This document shows positions 1-8,403 of a stretch of 64,000 bases of DNA, in pieces; the stretch's first letter is position 1, and the number at the start of each line of letters is the position of its first letter. The position numbers and the translations under genes were made by a program. The stretch covers positions 434,001 through 498,000 of the forward strand of contig NZ_JAPCZG010000002.1 in the NCBI RefSeq assembly GCF_025938155.1, read 5' to 3'. Origin of the DNA: Novosphingobium sp. KCTC 2891 (GTDB taxonomy: Bacteria; Pseudomonadota; Alphaproteobacteria; Sphingomonadales; Sphingomonadaceae). The notes under the pieces were generated by a model, which saw only the letters and a program-made list of their open reading frames with translations, did no database searches and was not told where the DNA came from.

Positions 1-317
1 GCGTCATAAGTGACGTCGCCCTCGATGCGCGCGGTCTTGAGAATCACCAGCTCGGCCGCTTCGATGCCGCCGTGGACGGTGCCCGACAGGCGCGCGCTTT
101 TCGCCCGGATCGCGCCGCGGATCGTGCTGCCTTCGCCCTGTACCAGAGCGGCGCAGGCGATGTCGCCCTCCACCGTGCCGTCGATGTGCAGGTCCGCGCT
201 CGCGACGATGTCGCCCTTCACGACGATGTCGGCGCCCAGGATCGAGAACGTGCCGGCGGCCACCGGCCTAGCCCCGGCTGCCGTCCGGCCGTCCGGCGCG
301 GGCTTCTTGGAAAACAT
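1..317 (-). CDS. Bactofilin family cytoskeletal protein (3' end beyond window)
   Basis: Bactofilins polymerise without nucleotide into membrane-associated filaments that organise cell-wall enzymes. Only the first 105 codons are inside the window. The protein starts [10 protein letters not shown]; after a short basic, disordered leader the bactofilin core begins at about residue 24, with the repeating hydrophobic/glycine pattern of a beta-helix (for example VKGDIVAS, IDGTVEGDI, LSGTVHGGIEA). The ATG at 317-315 overlaps the 3' end of the upstream M23 peptidase gene by about 50 bases, so the two are almost certainly one transcript. Known alphaproteobacterial bactofilins recruit or regulate partner M23 peptidases, which fits this pairing. 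The C-terminal end is missing only because the sequence stops. Confidence 0.9.
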   Translation of the reverse strand, partial: MFSKKPAPDGRTAAGARPVAAGTFSILGADIVVKGDIVASADLHIDGTVEGDIACAALVQGEGSTIRGAIRAKSARLSGTVHGGIEAAELVILKTARIEGDVTYD

Positions 318-1428
318 CGCGGTTCGACTCCAGGAACGGGCGCGGATTGACCGGGCGGTCGTTGATGCGCACTTCGAAATGCAGGTGGGGTCCGGTCGAG
401 CGACCGGTGCTGCCGATCTGCCCGATCACCGCGCCCGCGTCCACCTTCTCGCCCAGTCGCGCGCCGATGCGCGACATATGGGCATAGCGGGTCATCAGCC
501 CGTTGCCGTGGCTGATCTCCACGCAGTTGCCGTAGCCCTGGCGAACCCCGGTGAAGCTGACCGTGCCGGCAGCGGCAGCGTGGATCGGGGCGCCGATGGG
601 GCCGCGAAAATCGAGCCCGGCGTGGAACGCGGCGCTGCCGTCGAACGGATCGGCGCGGTAGCCGAAGCCGCTGGAAATATATTCGAGCCGCGCGGGCAGT
701 GTGTTGGGGATGCGGGCAAGGCCCTGCTCCATCGCGCTCATCCGCTCGAGGCTGGCACCGAAGCGGGCCATGCGCGGATCGTCCGTCCCGCCAAAGCCGG
801 TGGCGACGCGGATCAGCGGGCCGCCCATCGCGCGCCTGTCGGCGGAGGCGATCAGCGCGGGGTTCAGCCCCACGCGGCGGATCGCGGTCTCGGCTTGGGC
901 GGAGCGCGCATCGGCATAGCGGGTCAGGCGCTCGATCAGCGCCAGCTGCCGCGCCTCGATCCGGGCAAGGCCGGCGGCTTCGGGCAGCTCCATGGAGATC
1001 TTCTTCACCGTCTTGTCGGCTTCGGCGCTGCTGTCGGACACGGTGCCCTTGGGCAGGTCCGCGGGCAGCGCGCCGACATGGCTTTCCACCATCTTCTCGA
1101 TGTAGTCCTGCCGGCGCTCGAGATCCTGGGCGACATCGCCGATGCCGCCGCGATATTTCGCCACGCGGCTTTCGGCCGAAGCCACCGCGGCTTCGCGCTT
1201 CAGCAGGGCATCGCGCTCGGACGAAGCGAGCAGCTGCGATACCAGCACCCACGCCAGCGCCAGCATCCACACGAGCAGCAGCGCCGCGACGATGCCGGCT
1301 GCCGCGATCTGGACGCGGCTGGAAATGCGGATGAAGCGCACCTGCCCCTGAGACCGCATGAAGAATTCGCGTTCAGGAAACCAGTTGCGCAGGCGGGCAA
1401 GCAGCCCGTCCCTGGTAATCGACGGCAA
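268..1428 (-). CDS. M23 family metallopeptidase (LytM-type peptidoglycan endopeptidase)
   Basis: Predicted membrane-anchored endopeptidase cutting peptidoglycan cross-links. From the chosen TTG start the protein is 386 residues: a cytoplasmic stretch, one transmembrane helix at about 40-65, a charged helical region of about 70-180, and a LytM domain at about 250-370. The zinc and catalytic residues are intact: HxxxD (H269, D273), the histidine of the RYAHMS motif (H317) and the HLHFE motif (H348, H350), so it should be active. I chose the TTG at 1428-1426 because GGGGG lies about 8 bases upstream. The ATG at 1362 is the main alternative but would remove a basic segment ([12 protein letters not shown]) that looks coding. 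It overlaps and should be co-transcribed with the following bactofilin gene, a known shape-determining pair. It is divergent from proA across about 260 bases. Confidence 0.88.
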   Translation of the reverse strand: MPSITRDGLLARLRNWFPEREFFMRSQGQVRFIRISSRVQIAAAGIVAALLLVWMLALAWVLVSQLLASSERDALLKREAAVASAESRVAKYRGGIGDVAQDLERRQDYIEKMVESHVGALPADLPKGTVSDSSAEADKTVKKISMELPEAAGLARIEARQLALIERLTRYADARSAQAETAIRRVGLNPALIASADRRAMGGPLIRVATGFGGTDDPRMARFGASLERMSAMEQGLARIPNTLPARLEYISSGFGYRADPFDGSAAFHAGLDFRGPIGAPIHAAAAGTVSFTGVRQGYGNCVEISHGNGLMTRYAHMSRIGARLGEKVDAGAVIGQIGSTGRSTGPHLHFEVRINDRPVNPRPFLESNRDVFQEARAGRPDGSRG

Positions 1429-1691
1429 GATGGGCGACCCCCGGTATTCTGTTTTTGCCCGCACCGGACGGTCCGGGACGGGGCGACGTACCCGCCGGGA
1501 ACCACGCGGTCGAATCGGGACGGGGCGAGCCGTGCGACTCCGTCGATGAAGCGAGCTGCCCGGTCGCATTTCGTCGCATTCTGCGGGAACCGATTGCCGC
1601 GCGCGACGTTTTTGGCCCCCGCGACTCGGCGAAATCGCCGTGCGGGCGGGGTGGGCTGACATTCGGCCGTCCAGGTGGTAGTTGCGCCGCC

Positions 1692-2972
1692 ATGTCCACG
1701 CAGCAGCCCTCGGCCAACGCCGCTTCCGTCACCGACCTCGTCGCCCAGCTCGCCCGCGCCGGCCGCACCGCCGGACGCCAGCTTGCGCGGATGCCGTCTG
1801 CCGACAAGGCTCGCGCGCTCCAGCTTGCCGCCGCCTCGCTGCGCCGTGCTGCCGCCGATGTGCTGTCCGCCAATGCGCGCGACGTGACGGCCGCCGAAAC
1901 CAACGGGCTTTCCCCTGCGCTGATCGATCGCTTGCGGCTGGACGAAGCCCGGCTCGAAGGCATCGCTGCCGCGGTCGATGATGTGGCGGTGCTGGCCGAT
2001 CCGGTCGGCGCGGTGATCGACGAGCAGGCGCGCCCCAACGGCATGGTGCTCCAGCGCGTGCGGATTCCCATCGGGCTAATCGGCATCATCTATGAAAGCC
2101 GTCCCAACGTGACCGCCGATGCCGCTGCACTCTGCGTGCGGTCGGGCAATGCGGTGCTGCTGCGCGGCGGCTCGGAAGCGGTTCATTCCAACCGCGCGAT
2201 CCACAGGGCGCTGGTCGAAGGGCTGGTCGAGGGCGGCGTGCCCGCCGATGCGGTGCAGCTGCTGCCCACGCAGGACCGGGCCGCTGTCGGCGCGATGCTG
2301 GGCGCGGCGGGCCTGATCGACATGATCGTGCCGCGCGGCGGCAAGAGCCTGGTCGCCCGCGTCCAGGCCGAAGCGCGCGTGCCGGTGCTGGCGCACCTCG
2401 ATGGCATCAACCACACTTATGTCGATCATGCAGCCGATCCGGCGATGGCCAAGGCCATCGCGCTCAACGCCAAGATGCGCCGCACGGGCATCTGCGGATC
2501 GATGGAAACGCTGCTGATCGATGCGACCTATCCCGATCCGCACGGGCTGGTCGAACCGCTGATTGCCGCCGGCTGCGAACTGCGGGGCGATGCGCGGGCG
2601 CGTGCCATCGATCCGCGCATCGGTGCAGCGGCGGACGATGACTGGGACACCGAATATCTCGAGGCGATTCTCTCGGTTGCGGTGGTGGACGGCATCGACG
2701 ATGCGCTGGCGCACATCGCGCGCCATTCCTCGGGCCATACCGACGCGGTGGTGACGCAGGACCAGCAGGTGGCGGACCGCTTCCTTGCCGAAGTGGACAG
2801 CGCCATCGTGATGCACAACGCCTCCAGCCAGTTTGCCGATGGCGGCGAGTTTGGCCTTGGCGCGGAAATCGGCATCGCCACCGGGCGGCTTCATGCGCGC
2901 GGCCCGGTCGCGCTCGAAGGGCTGACCACCTACAAGTGGCTGGTGCGCGGCAGCGGACAGGTTCGCCCCTGA
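1692..2972 (+). CDS. proA: Glutamate-5-semialdehyde dehydrogenase (gamma-glutamyl phosphate reductase)
   Basis: Second step of proline synthesis: NADPH-dependent reduction of gamma-glutamyl phosphate to glutamate-5-semialdehyde in the cytoplasm. The 426-residue product has normal family length. Landmarks are [19 protein letters not shown] near the middle of the first domain, the catalytic cysteine in the segment [13 protein letters not shown], and the conserved C-terminal [19 protein letters not shown]. The ATG at 1692 begins [11 protein letters not shown]; the frame stays open further upstream but that part has no family similarity. proB is not in the window. The next gene, nadD, starts 8 bases after the stop, so proA heads a plus-strand operon. 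Confidence 0.96.
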   Translation: MSTQQPSANAASVTDLVAQLARAGRTAGRQLARMPSADKARALQLAAASLRRAAADVLSANARDVTAAETNGLSPALIDRLRLDEARLEGIAAAVDDVAVLADPVGAVIDEQARPNGMVLQRVRIPIGLIGIIYESRPNVTADAAALCVRSGNAVLLRGGSEAVHSNRAIHRALVEGLVEGGVPADAVQLLPTQDRAAVGAMLGAAGLIDMIVPRGGKSLVARVQAEARVPVLAHLDGINHTYVDHAADPAMAKAIALNAKMRRTGICGSMETLLIDATYPDPHGLVEPLIAAGCELRGDARARAIDPRIGAAADDDWDTEYLEAILSVAVVDGIDDALAHIARHSSGHTDAVVTQDQQVADRFLAEVDSAIVMHNASSQFADGGEFGLGAEIGIATGRLHARGPVALEGLTTYKWLVRGSGQVRP

Positions 2973-2980
2973 CCTCAGTC

Positions 2981-3625
2981 GTGCCTGTCCTGACCGGCCT
3001 TCTGGGCGGCAGTTTCAACCCGGCGCATGGCGCCCACCGCCGGATCACCCTGTTCGTGCGCGATGCGCTCGGGCTGGACGAGGTGTGGTGGCTGGTTTCG
3101 CCGGGCAACGTGCTCAAGCCGGCCGCGGGCATGGCCCCGCTCGCCGCGCGGCTTGCCTCGGCGCAGCGCGCGGCCCGGTGCGCGCCGATCCGCGCGACCG
3201 CGATCGAGCGCGAACTGGGCACGCGCTACACCATCGACAGCCTGCGCGCGCTGAAGCGTCGCTACCCCAAGCGGCGGTTCGTGTGGATCATGGGCGCGGA
3301 CAATCTGGCCCAGTTTCACCGCTGGCGCGACTGGCGCGGGATCGCGCGGGAGATGCCGATTGCGGTTGTCGCGCGTCCGGGGTATGATGCTGCTGCCTTG
3401 GCGAGCCCCGCCATGGCCTGGTTGCGCCGCTGGCGCCGGCGGCCCGGACAGGATTTTTTTGGCGCGAAACGGAGCGCCCCGGCGCTGACCATCCTGCGTT
3501 TCGATCCCGATCCTCGCTCGGCCACCGCGATTCGCGCGGCCGATCCGGACTGGCATCGTCGCTTCGTTGGTCGTCCCATGCGCGACATGGTCACGCATCG
3601 CTCCATCAGGGCAGACCGGCCCTGA
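2981..3625 (+). CDS. nadD: Nicotinate-nucleotide adenylyltransferase
   Basis: Adenylates nicotinate mononucleotide to deamido-NAD, the penultimate step of NAD synthesis. The nucleotidyltransferase fold is recognised from LLGGSFNPAHGAHRRIT at the N-terminus, IMGADNLAQFHRW in the middle and RSATAIRA near the C-terminus, where the family carries ISSTxxR. The usual HxGH motif reads H-G-A-H here. I chose the GTG at 2981, 8 bases after the proA stop; an in-frame ATG at 2936 inside proA is possible but would add a tail lacking family similarity. The protein is 214 residues, a normal size. proA-nadD-rsfS-rlmH is a common alphaproteobacterial order. Confidence 0.93.
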   Translation: MPVLTGLLGGSFNPAHGAHRRITLFVRDALGLDEVWWLVSPGNVLKPAAGMAPLAARLASAQRAARCAPIRATAIERELGTRYTIDSLRALKRRYPKRRFVWIMGADNLAQFHRWRDWRGIAREMPIAVVARPGYDAAALASPAMAWLRRWRRRPGQDFFGAKRSAPALTILRFDPDPRSATAIRAADPDWHRRFVGRPMRDMVTHRSIRADRP

Positions 3626-3720
3626 ACCCGCCCGCCCCCTCTCACCCCGCTTCCGGAGCCTCATCAGGGCTTCGGCGTTGTCTTTATTGAAACAAGAGCC
3701 ACGGAGACCATTTTTACTCC

Positions 3721-4107
3721 ATGACAACCGCCCAACCCCTGCCGGCCGAAGCCGGTGCAACCCCCAGGCCCGAACCGACCAGCCTGTATGAACTGATCCT
3801 CCAGTCGCTGGACGAGGATCAGGCGCAGGATATCGTTTCGATCCCGCTCGAAGGCAAAAGCTCGGTTGCCGATTACATGGTGATCGCATCGGGCCGTTCG
3901 ACCCGCCAGGTCGCCTCGATCGCGCAGAAGCTGGCCGAACGCATCAAGCGCGCGGGCTACGGCTCGTCGCGCATCGAAGGCCTGCCCGCTGCCGACTGGG
4001 TGCTGGTCGATGCCGGCGACGTGGTGATCCATGTCTTCCGCCCCGAAGTGCGCAGCTTCTACAATCTCGAACGCATGTGGGCGTTCGGAGACCAGGGCGA
4101 GGCGTAA
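3721..4107 (+). CDS. rsfS: Ribosomal silencing factor RsfS (Iojap/DUF143)
   Basis: RsfS binds ribosomal protein L14 on the large subunit and blocks subunit joining, silencing translation in starved cells. The 128-residue protein has a proline- and alanine-rich leader of about 20 residues before the Iojap domain (LYELILQSLDEDQAQDIVSI to the C-terminus). Conserved blocks ADYMVIASGRSTRQVASIA, DWVLVDAGDVVIHVF and the ending FYNLERMW are present. It lies 95 bases after nadD and is followed by a 118-base gap with two strong hairpins before rlmH. Confidence 0.96.
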   Translation: MTTAQPLPAEAGATPRPEPTSLYELILQSLDEDQAQDIVSIPLEGKSSVADYMVIASGRSTRQVASIAQKLAERIKRAGYGSSRIEGLPAADWVLVDAGDVVIHVFRPEVRSFYNLERMWAFGDQGEA

Positions 4108-4116
4108 TCACAGCAA

Positions 4117-4180
4117 GGGAAGCCCATCCGGGGCTTCCCGAGCGGCCCGGTGCGGCAAGCCTTCCGCGGATGCGGAAGGC
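4117..4180 (+). other. Two tandem RNA hairpins between rsfS and rlmH
   Basis: Two perfect 9-bp inverted repeats follow each other. GGGAAGCCC (4117-4125) pairs with GGGCTTCCC (4131-4139) around a 5-base loop. GCCTTCCGC (4159-4167) pairs with GCGGAAGGC (4172-4180) around a 4-base loop. Neither is followed by a T-run, so they are not classical intrinsic terminators. They could be intercistronic stabilisers, RNase processing sites or attenuators. Confidence 0.6.
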
Positions 4181-4225
4181 GCACCAGACCGAGACTTCGC
4201 CCAGATTGTCGGCTAGACGCTGCCC

Positions 4226-4651
4226 ATGCTTCTCCACATCATCGCCCGCGGAAAGATCGGCCGTTCGCCAGAGGCCGAGCTGGTGGAGCGGTATGGCAAG
4301 CGCATCGCGTGGGGCTTCAAGGTGACCGAGCTGCCCGATCGGGGCGGCACCGTGCCGCCGCCGTCGGCCACGCCGGTGCGGACCGTCGCGCTGGACGAGC
4401 GCGGCAAGCAGCTTTCCTCGGCCGAATTCGCGCGCATCCTGGAACGCTGGCGCGACGACGGCGTGCGCGAGGCGCGGTTCCTGATCGGCGCGGCGGACGG
4501 GCACGAGGATGCCTTGCGCGAAAGCGCGGACCTGCTGATCGCGTTCGGCAACCTCACCTGGCCGCACATGATGGCCCGCGCGATGCTGGCCGAACAGCTG
4601 TGGCGCGCCACCAGCATCGTTGCCGGCCATCCCTATCACCGCGAAGGATAA
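4226..4651 (+). CDS. rlmH: 23S rRNA (pseudouridine-1915-N3)-methyltransferase RlmH
   Basis: SPOUT-class, S-adenosylmethionine-dependent methyltransferase that acts on pseudouridine 1915 in helix 69 of 23S rRNA after subunit joining. The 141-residue product matches the family along its length. Landmarks are the N-terminal MLLHIIARGKIGRSPEAELV, the SAM-binding knot segments FLIGAADGH and LLIAFGNLTWPHMMARAML, and the C-terminal LWRATSIVAGHPYHRE. It belongs to the proA-nadD-rsfS series and ends 10 bases before the next coding start. Confidence 0.97.
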   Translation: MLLHIIARGKIGRSPEAELVERYGKRIAWGFKVTELPDRGGTVPPPSATPVRTVALDERGKQLSSAEFARILERWRDDGVREARFLIGAADGHEDALRESADLLIAFGNLTWPHMMARAMLAEQLWRATSIVAGHPYHREG

Positions 4652-4661
4652 GCGTGCCGTC

Positions 4662-5888
4662 ATGACGTCACGCGCTGCCTTCCTTGCCTTTACCGCCGTG
4701 CTTGCGGCTTTCGCGGGCTGGCAGGCGCTGGGGCAGGGCGTGCCCTATCAGGCCCCCTATCAGGATGGCGCGCAGGCAAGCGACGCGCTGCGGCAGGCGG
4801 CCCGGTCGCTCGCGGAGGCCCGCACGCGCGGCGAGCGGCTGGAGGCGCAGGCGCGCCGCGCCACGCAAGCGGCGGACCGCACCGCGGCCGAGGCCGCCGC
4901 GCTCGCCGCGCGCATCCAGCAGTCCGAAGCCGAAATGGAACTGGCGCAGGGGCAGGTCGCGGCGGTCGATCGCCAGCGCGCCGCGCTGCGATTGCGCATG
5001 GCCGCGCGGCAGGAGCCGGTGGTGCGGCTGACAGCAGCGCTGCAGCTGATGGCGCGCCGTCCGCTGGCGTTCAGCCTGATGCGGTCAGACAGTCTGCGCG
5101 ACACGGTCTACCTGCGCGCCGTGCTGGAAACCATGCTGCCCGAAGTGCGCCGCCGCACCGCCGCGCTGCGCGGCGAGATCGTGCGGGGACGGCAGTTGCA
5201 GGACCGTGCCCGCGCCGCCGCCACGCGTCTGCACGCCGGCGAAGCGAAACTTGCGGCGCGCCGGCTGGAACTGGCCGCCATCGAGAGCCGGCAGCGTATC
5301 GAATCGCGCGCCGCGCAGGGCGTCGCCAGCCGCGAGGGCGACCGCGCGCTGGCCCTGGCGGAGGAAACGCGCGACCTCGCCGCGCTGATCGGCCGGCTGC
5401 AACAGGATGGAGCCTTGCGCGAACAGCTTGCCGCGCTGCCCGGCCCGGTGCCGCGCCCGGCCCGGCCCGGCGACGTCCTGATGGTCGAGGATGCCGCTCC
5501 CGGTGCGCCCACGCCTGCGCCGCGCTTTTCGTGGATCATGCCCATTGCCGGCCGTGTCGTCAGCGGCTTTGGGGAGGCGGGCGACGCCGGGCCGGCGCGC
5601 GGCGTCACATTCGCGCCGGTGCCCGGTGCGCAGGTCGTCGCCCCGGCGGCGGGGCGCGTGGCCTTCGCCGGTTCCTATCGCACCTATGGGCGGATCGTGA
5701 TCCTGGAGCACGAGGGCGGCTGGTCCTCGCTCGTCACCGATCTCGGGCGGCTCGATGTGGCGGTGGGCGACCGGGTGGTGCAAGGCTCGCCGCTCGGCAG
5801 CGCCGGGCCGGGCCGGCCGACCGTCACCGTCGAACTGCGCAAGGACGGCGCGCCGGTCAATCCGCTGCAACTGCTGCGCGGCAAATGA
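4662..5888 (+). CDS. EnvC-like murein hydrolase activator (degenerate M23 domain)
   Basis: Exported coiled-coil/LytM protein of the EnvC type; in known systems such proteins activate cell-wall amidases at the division site instead of cutting peptidoglycan themselves. The 408-residue protein has an N-terminal signal sequence (about 1-25), long alanine/arginine-rich coiled coils (about 35-260), and a LytM fold from FSWIMPIAGRVVSGFG to the end. The zinc ligands are lost: the HxxxD position reads RGVTFA, and the final HxH position reads VTVELR. A non-catalytic activator role is therefore inferred. The ATG at 4662 begins MTSRAAFLAFTAV; a TTG at 4620 inside rlmH would add 14 residues that interrupt the signal peptide. 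The ctpA gene follows, a frequent association. Confidence 0.9.
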   Translation: MTSRAAFLAFTAVLAAFAGWQALGQGVPYQAPYQDGAQASDALRQAARSLAEARTRGERLEAQARRATQAADRTAAEAAALAARIQQSEAEMELAQGQVAAVDRQRAALRLRMAARQEPVVRLTAALQLMARRPLAFSLMRSDSLRDTVYLRAVLETMLPEVRRRTAALRGEIVRGRQLQDRARAAATRLHAGEAKLAARRLELAAIESRQRIESRAAQGVASREGDRALALAEETRDLAALIGRLQQDGALREQLAALPGPVPRPARPGDVLMVEDAAPGAPTPAPRFSWIMPIAGRVVSGFGEAGDAGPARGVTFAPVPGAQVVAPAAGRVAFAGSYRTYGRIVILEHEGGWSSLVTDLGRLDVAVGDRVVQGSPLGSAGPGRPTVTVELRKDGAPVNPLQLLRGK

Positions 5889-5979
5889 GGGGCGCCAATG
5901 CCCTTTCGCTCCATCTGGCGTTAATCACGCACCGTCTATAAAAGCGCGTGCTTAGCGCGCTCTCATCCGAAAGACCTTT

Positions 5980-7311
5980 ATGGGCAAGACCTTCGCTTCC
6001 CTCCTCCGCGCGACGGCGCTGGTTTCGGCCGTCGCCCTGATTCCGGCGACGACCGCCGGGCTCGCGGCGGTGGACGCGAAATCGGGTCCGCAGTTCGGCA
6101 AGCTTCTTGCCGTCTACGAGCGGATCAAGTCGAACTATGTAGAGCCTGTCGACGACGACAAGCTGGTCAAGGGCGCGATCGACGGGATGCTTGCCACGCT
6201 CGATCCGCACAGCTCCTATCTCGACGCGCGCGATTTCGAGAACCTGCGCACCCAGACCGATGGCTCGTATGGCGGGCTGGGCCTGTCGGTGACGATGGAC
6301 GACGGCGCGGTGAAGGTCATCGCGCCTACCAAGGGCAGCCCCGCCGACCAGGCCGGGGTGAAGGCGGGCGACTACATCACCCACCTCGACGGCAAGCTGA
6401 TCTATGGCGGCACGCTCGATGAAGCGGTCGACCAGATGCGCGGCGAACCGGGGACCCCCATCCGCCTGACGATCTTCCGCCCCGGCCGCGACGATCCGTT
6501 CGATGTCACTGTCACCCGCCAGATCATCGATCTCAAGCCGGTCGATTCGCAGGTGAAGGACAATGTCGGCGTGATCTCCGTGTCCAGCTTCAGCGCCAAT
6601 GTCGGCGCCGAAGTTGCCGCCGCATGGGAACAGATCAAGGCGAAGACCGGCGGCCGCCCCGCCGGCCTCGTGCTCGATCTGCGCGGCAACCCCGGCGGCC
6701 TGCTCGATGAAGCGGTGTCGCTGTCCGATCTGTTCCTCGAAAAGGGCACGATCGTTTCGCAGCGCGGCCGTTATGCGCGCGACAACGAGGTCTACAGCGC
6801 GCAGCCGGGCGACGTCGCGCGGGGCGTGCCGATGATCGTTCTGATCGACGAAGGTTCCGCCTCGGCCTCCGAAATCGTCGCCGGTGCGCTGCAGGACCAG
6901 CACCGCGCGGTGGTGATGGGCCAGCGCAGCTTCGGCAAGGGCAGCGTGCAGACGCTGATCCCGCTGACCCGCGATACCGCGCTCAAGCTGACGACGGCGC
7001 GCTACTACACGCCGTCGGGCCGATCGGTGCAGGAAGGCGGCATCGATCCGGACATCGCCGTGCCGCAGATTTCCGATCCGGACCTGCGCAAGCGCGCGCT
7101 GCGCTCCTACCGCGAAAGCGACCTGCGCGGGCACCTCGTCAACGAGATCAAGGACGACAAGGATCTCGAAAAGGACAAGGCCGAAGATCCGCGCTTCAAG
7201 ATGACGCCGGAAGAGCTGAAGGCGAAGAACATCGACGACTTCCAGCTCTATTACGCCGTCCAGACGCTCGGCCGCACCACGCCCCAGGCCATCGCTTTCA
7301 GGAAGCGCTGA
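5980..7311 (+). CDS. ctpA: S41 family C-terminal processing peptidase (CtpA)
   Basis: Periplasmic serine protease with a Ser/Lys dyad that trims or degrades envelope proteins from the C-terminus. The 443-residue protein has a signal peptide (about 1-30), a helical N-terminal part, a PDZ domain at about 95-180 (GLGLSV to RQIIDL) and the S41 catalytic domain at about 185-370. The catalytic serine is S295 in GSASASEIV and the lysine K320 in SFGKGSVQT, the family's 25-residue spacing. It follows the EnvC-like gene by 91 bases and precedes dsbB by 3, so all three act in the envelope. Carboxyl-terminal peptidases commonly control peptidoglycan hydrolases, which makes the upstream neighbour a plausible partner (inference). 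Confidence 0.95.
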   Translation: MGKTFASLLRATALVSAVALIPATTAGLAAVDAKSGPQFGKLLAVYERIKSNYVEPVDDDKLVKGAIDGMLATLDPHSSYLDARDFENLRTQTDGSYGGLGLSVTMDDGAVKVIAPTKGSPADQAGVKAGDYITHLDGKLIYGGTLDEAVDQMRGEPGTPIRLTIFRPGRDDPFDVTVTRQIIDLKPVDSQVKDNVGVISVSSFSANVGAEVAAAWEQIKAKTGGRPAGLVLDLRGNPGGLLDEAVSLSDLFLEKGTIVSQRGRYARDNEVYSAQPGDVARGVPMIVLIDEGSASASEIVAGALQDQHRAVVMGQRSFGKGSVQTLIPLTRDTALKLTTARYYTPSGRSVQEGGIDPDIAVPQISDPDLRKRALRSYRESDLRGHLVNEIKDDKDLEKDKAEDPRFKMTPEELKAKNIDDFQLYYAVQTLGRTTPQAIAFRKR

Positions 7312-7314
7312 TCC

Positions 7315-7803
7315 ATGACGCCGCAGCAATCGCGCAGCGCCGCCTATACGCTCGTGCTTCTCGTCCCCGCCGCGCTGATGGGCGGTGCGCTGATTTCACA
7401 ATACGTCTTCGGGCTTTACCCGTGCCAGATGTGCTGGTGGCAGCGCTATCCGCATATCGCCGCGATCGTGCTGGCGCTGCTCGCGCTCGTGATGCGCGGC
7501 AGCCGCCTGGGTGACGCGCTGGTCCGGCTCGCCGCGCTGGCGGTGCTGGCCAGCGGCGCGATCGGGGCTTTCCACGCCGGGGTCGAATATGGCTGGTGGC
7601 AGGGCATCACCACGTGCGCGCGCACCAGCGGCGCGAGCGGCGATCCGCTCGCCGCGATCATGAATGCGCCGATCATCCGCTGCGATGTCGCGCCGTGGAG
7701 CCTGTTCGGGATCAGCCTGGCGGGCTACAATTTCCTCATCTCCGTGGCCGGAGCGCTGGCGGTGTTCGCCCTCCTCGGCCGCGGCAACCGGAGGCCCGCA
7801 TGA
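7315..7803 (+). CDS. dsbB: Disulfide bond formation protein B (DsbB family)
   Basis: Inner-membrane quinone reductase that re-oxidises the periplasmic thiol oxidase DsbA. The 162-residue protein has four predicted transmembrane helices. The first redox pair is CQMC in the segment LYPCQMCWWQRYPH after helix 1. The second periplasmic loop carries C in TTCARTSG and a further cysteine in IIRCDVAPW, the expected second pair. It starts 3 bases after ctpA and its stop overlaps the coq7 start (ATGA). Coupling with a ubiquinone biosynthesis gene is sensible because DsbB passes electrons to ubiquinone. Confidence 0.93.
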   Translation: MTPQQSRSAAYTLVLLVPAALMGGALISQYVFGLYPCQMCWWQRYPHIAAIVLALLALVMRGSRLGDALVRLAALAVLASGAIGAFHAGVEYGWWQGITTCARTSGASGDPLAAIMNAPIIRCDVAPWSLFGISLAGYNFLISVAGALAVFALLGRGNRRPA

Positions 7804-8315
7804 CCAGCCGCAAGAGTGCCGAGATGCTGCGCGTCGATCAGGCGGGCGAATATGGCGCGACCCGGATCTACGCCGGCCAGATGGCGGTGATGGGCGACCG
7901 CGCTCGCGATTCGGGCGAAATTGCGGAAATGGCGCGGCAGGAGGAAGACCACCGCCGCCGCTTCGATGCGCTGATCGCCAGGCGGGGCGTGCGCCCCACC
8001 GCGCTTCAGCCGGTGTGGTCGGCGGCGGGCTTTGCGCTGGGCGCGGCCACCGCGCTGCTGGGGCCGGAGGCGGCGATGGCCTGCACCGCCGCAATCGAGA
8101 CCGAGATCGACCTGCACTATACCGAGCAGCTGGAGGAACTGGGCGACGAGGACCCGGAACTGGCCGGCATGATTCGCGAGTTCCGTGACGACGAGCGCGC
8201 ACACCGCGACGCCGCCTTCGCCGCCGGGGCCGAGCGCGCGCCCGGCTATCCCCTGCTGTTCGGCGCTGTCCGCCTTGGTTGCAAGGTTGCCATCGCCCTT
8301 TCAAAGCGGATCTGA
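7800..8315 (+). CDS. coq7: Demethoxyubiquinone hydroxylase (Coq7 family)
   Basis: Di-iron monooxygenase that adds the last hydroxyl group in ubiquinone synthesis, converting demethoxyubiquinone to demethylubiquinone. The 171-residue protein has the four-helix ligand pattern: VDQAGEYGATRIY, RQEEDHRRRF, a glutamate in ETEIDLHY, and DDERAHRDAAF, giving the paired E and ExxH iron ligands. The ATG at 7800 overlaps the dsbB stop by 4 bases, implying translational coupling. It is the last gene of the plus-strand run that began with proA. Confidence 0.95.
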   Translation: MTSRKSAEMLRVDQAGEYGATRIYAGQMAVMGDRARDSGEIAEMARQEEDHRRRFDALIARRGVRPTALQPVWSAAGFALGAATALLGPEAAMACTAAIETEIDLHYTEQLEELGDEDPELAGMIREFRDDERAHRDAAFAAGAERAPGYPLLFGAVRLGCKVAIALSKRI

Positions 8316-8403
8316 ATTGATCCCGGCCAAGGATCGGGTTTCATCTCCCGTTCAAGGCATAAGCGGCCTATATCGGGCCGATCCCAGACGGAGTGCCTGA
8401 TCG

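Noticed and set aside
218..1270. Alternative long minus frame overlapping the M23 peptidase
   Set aside because: The M23 frame has complete catalytic motifs; the other frame lacks any recognisable feature.
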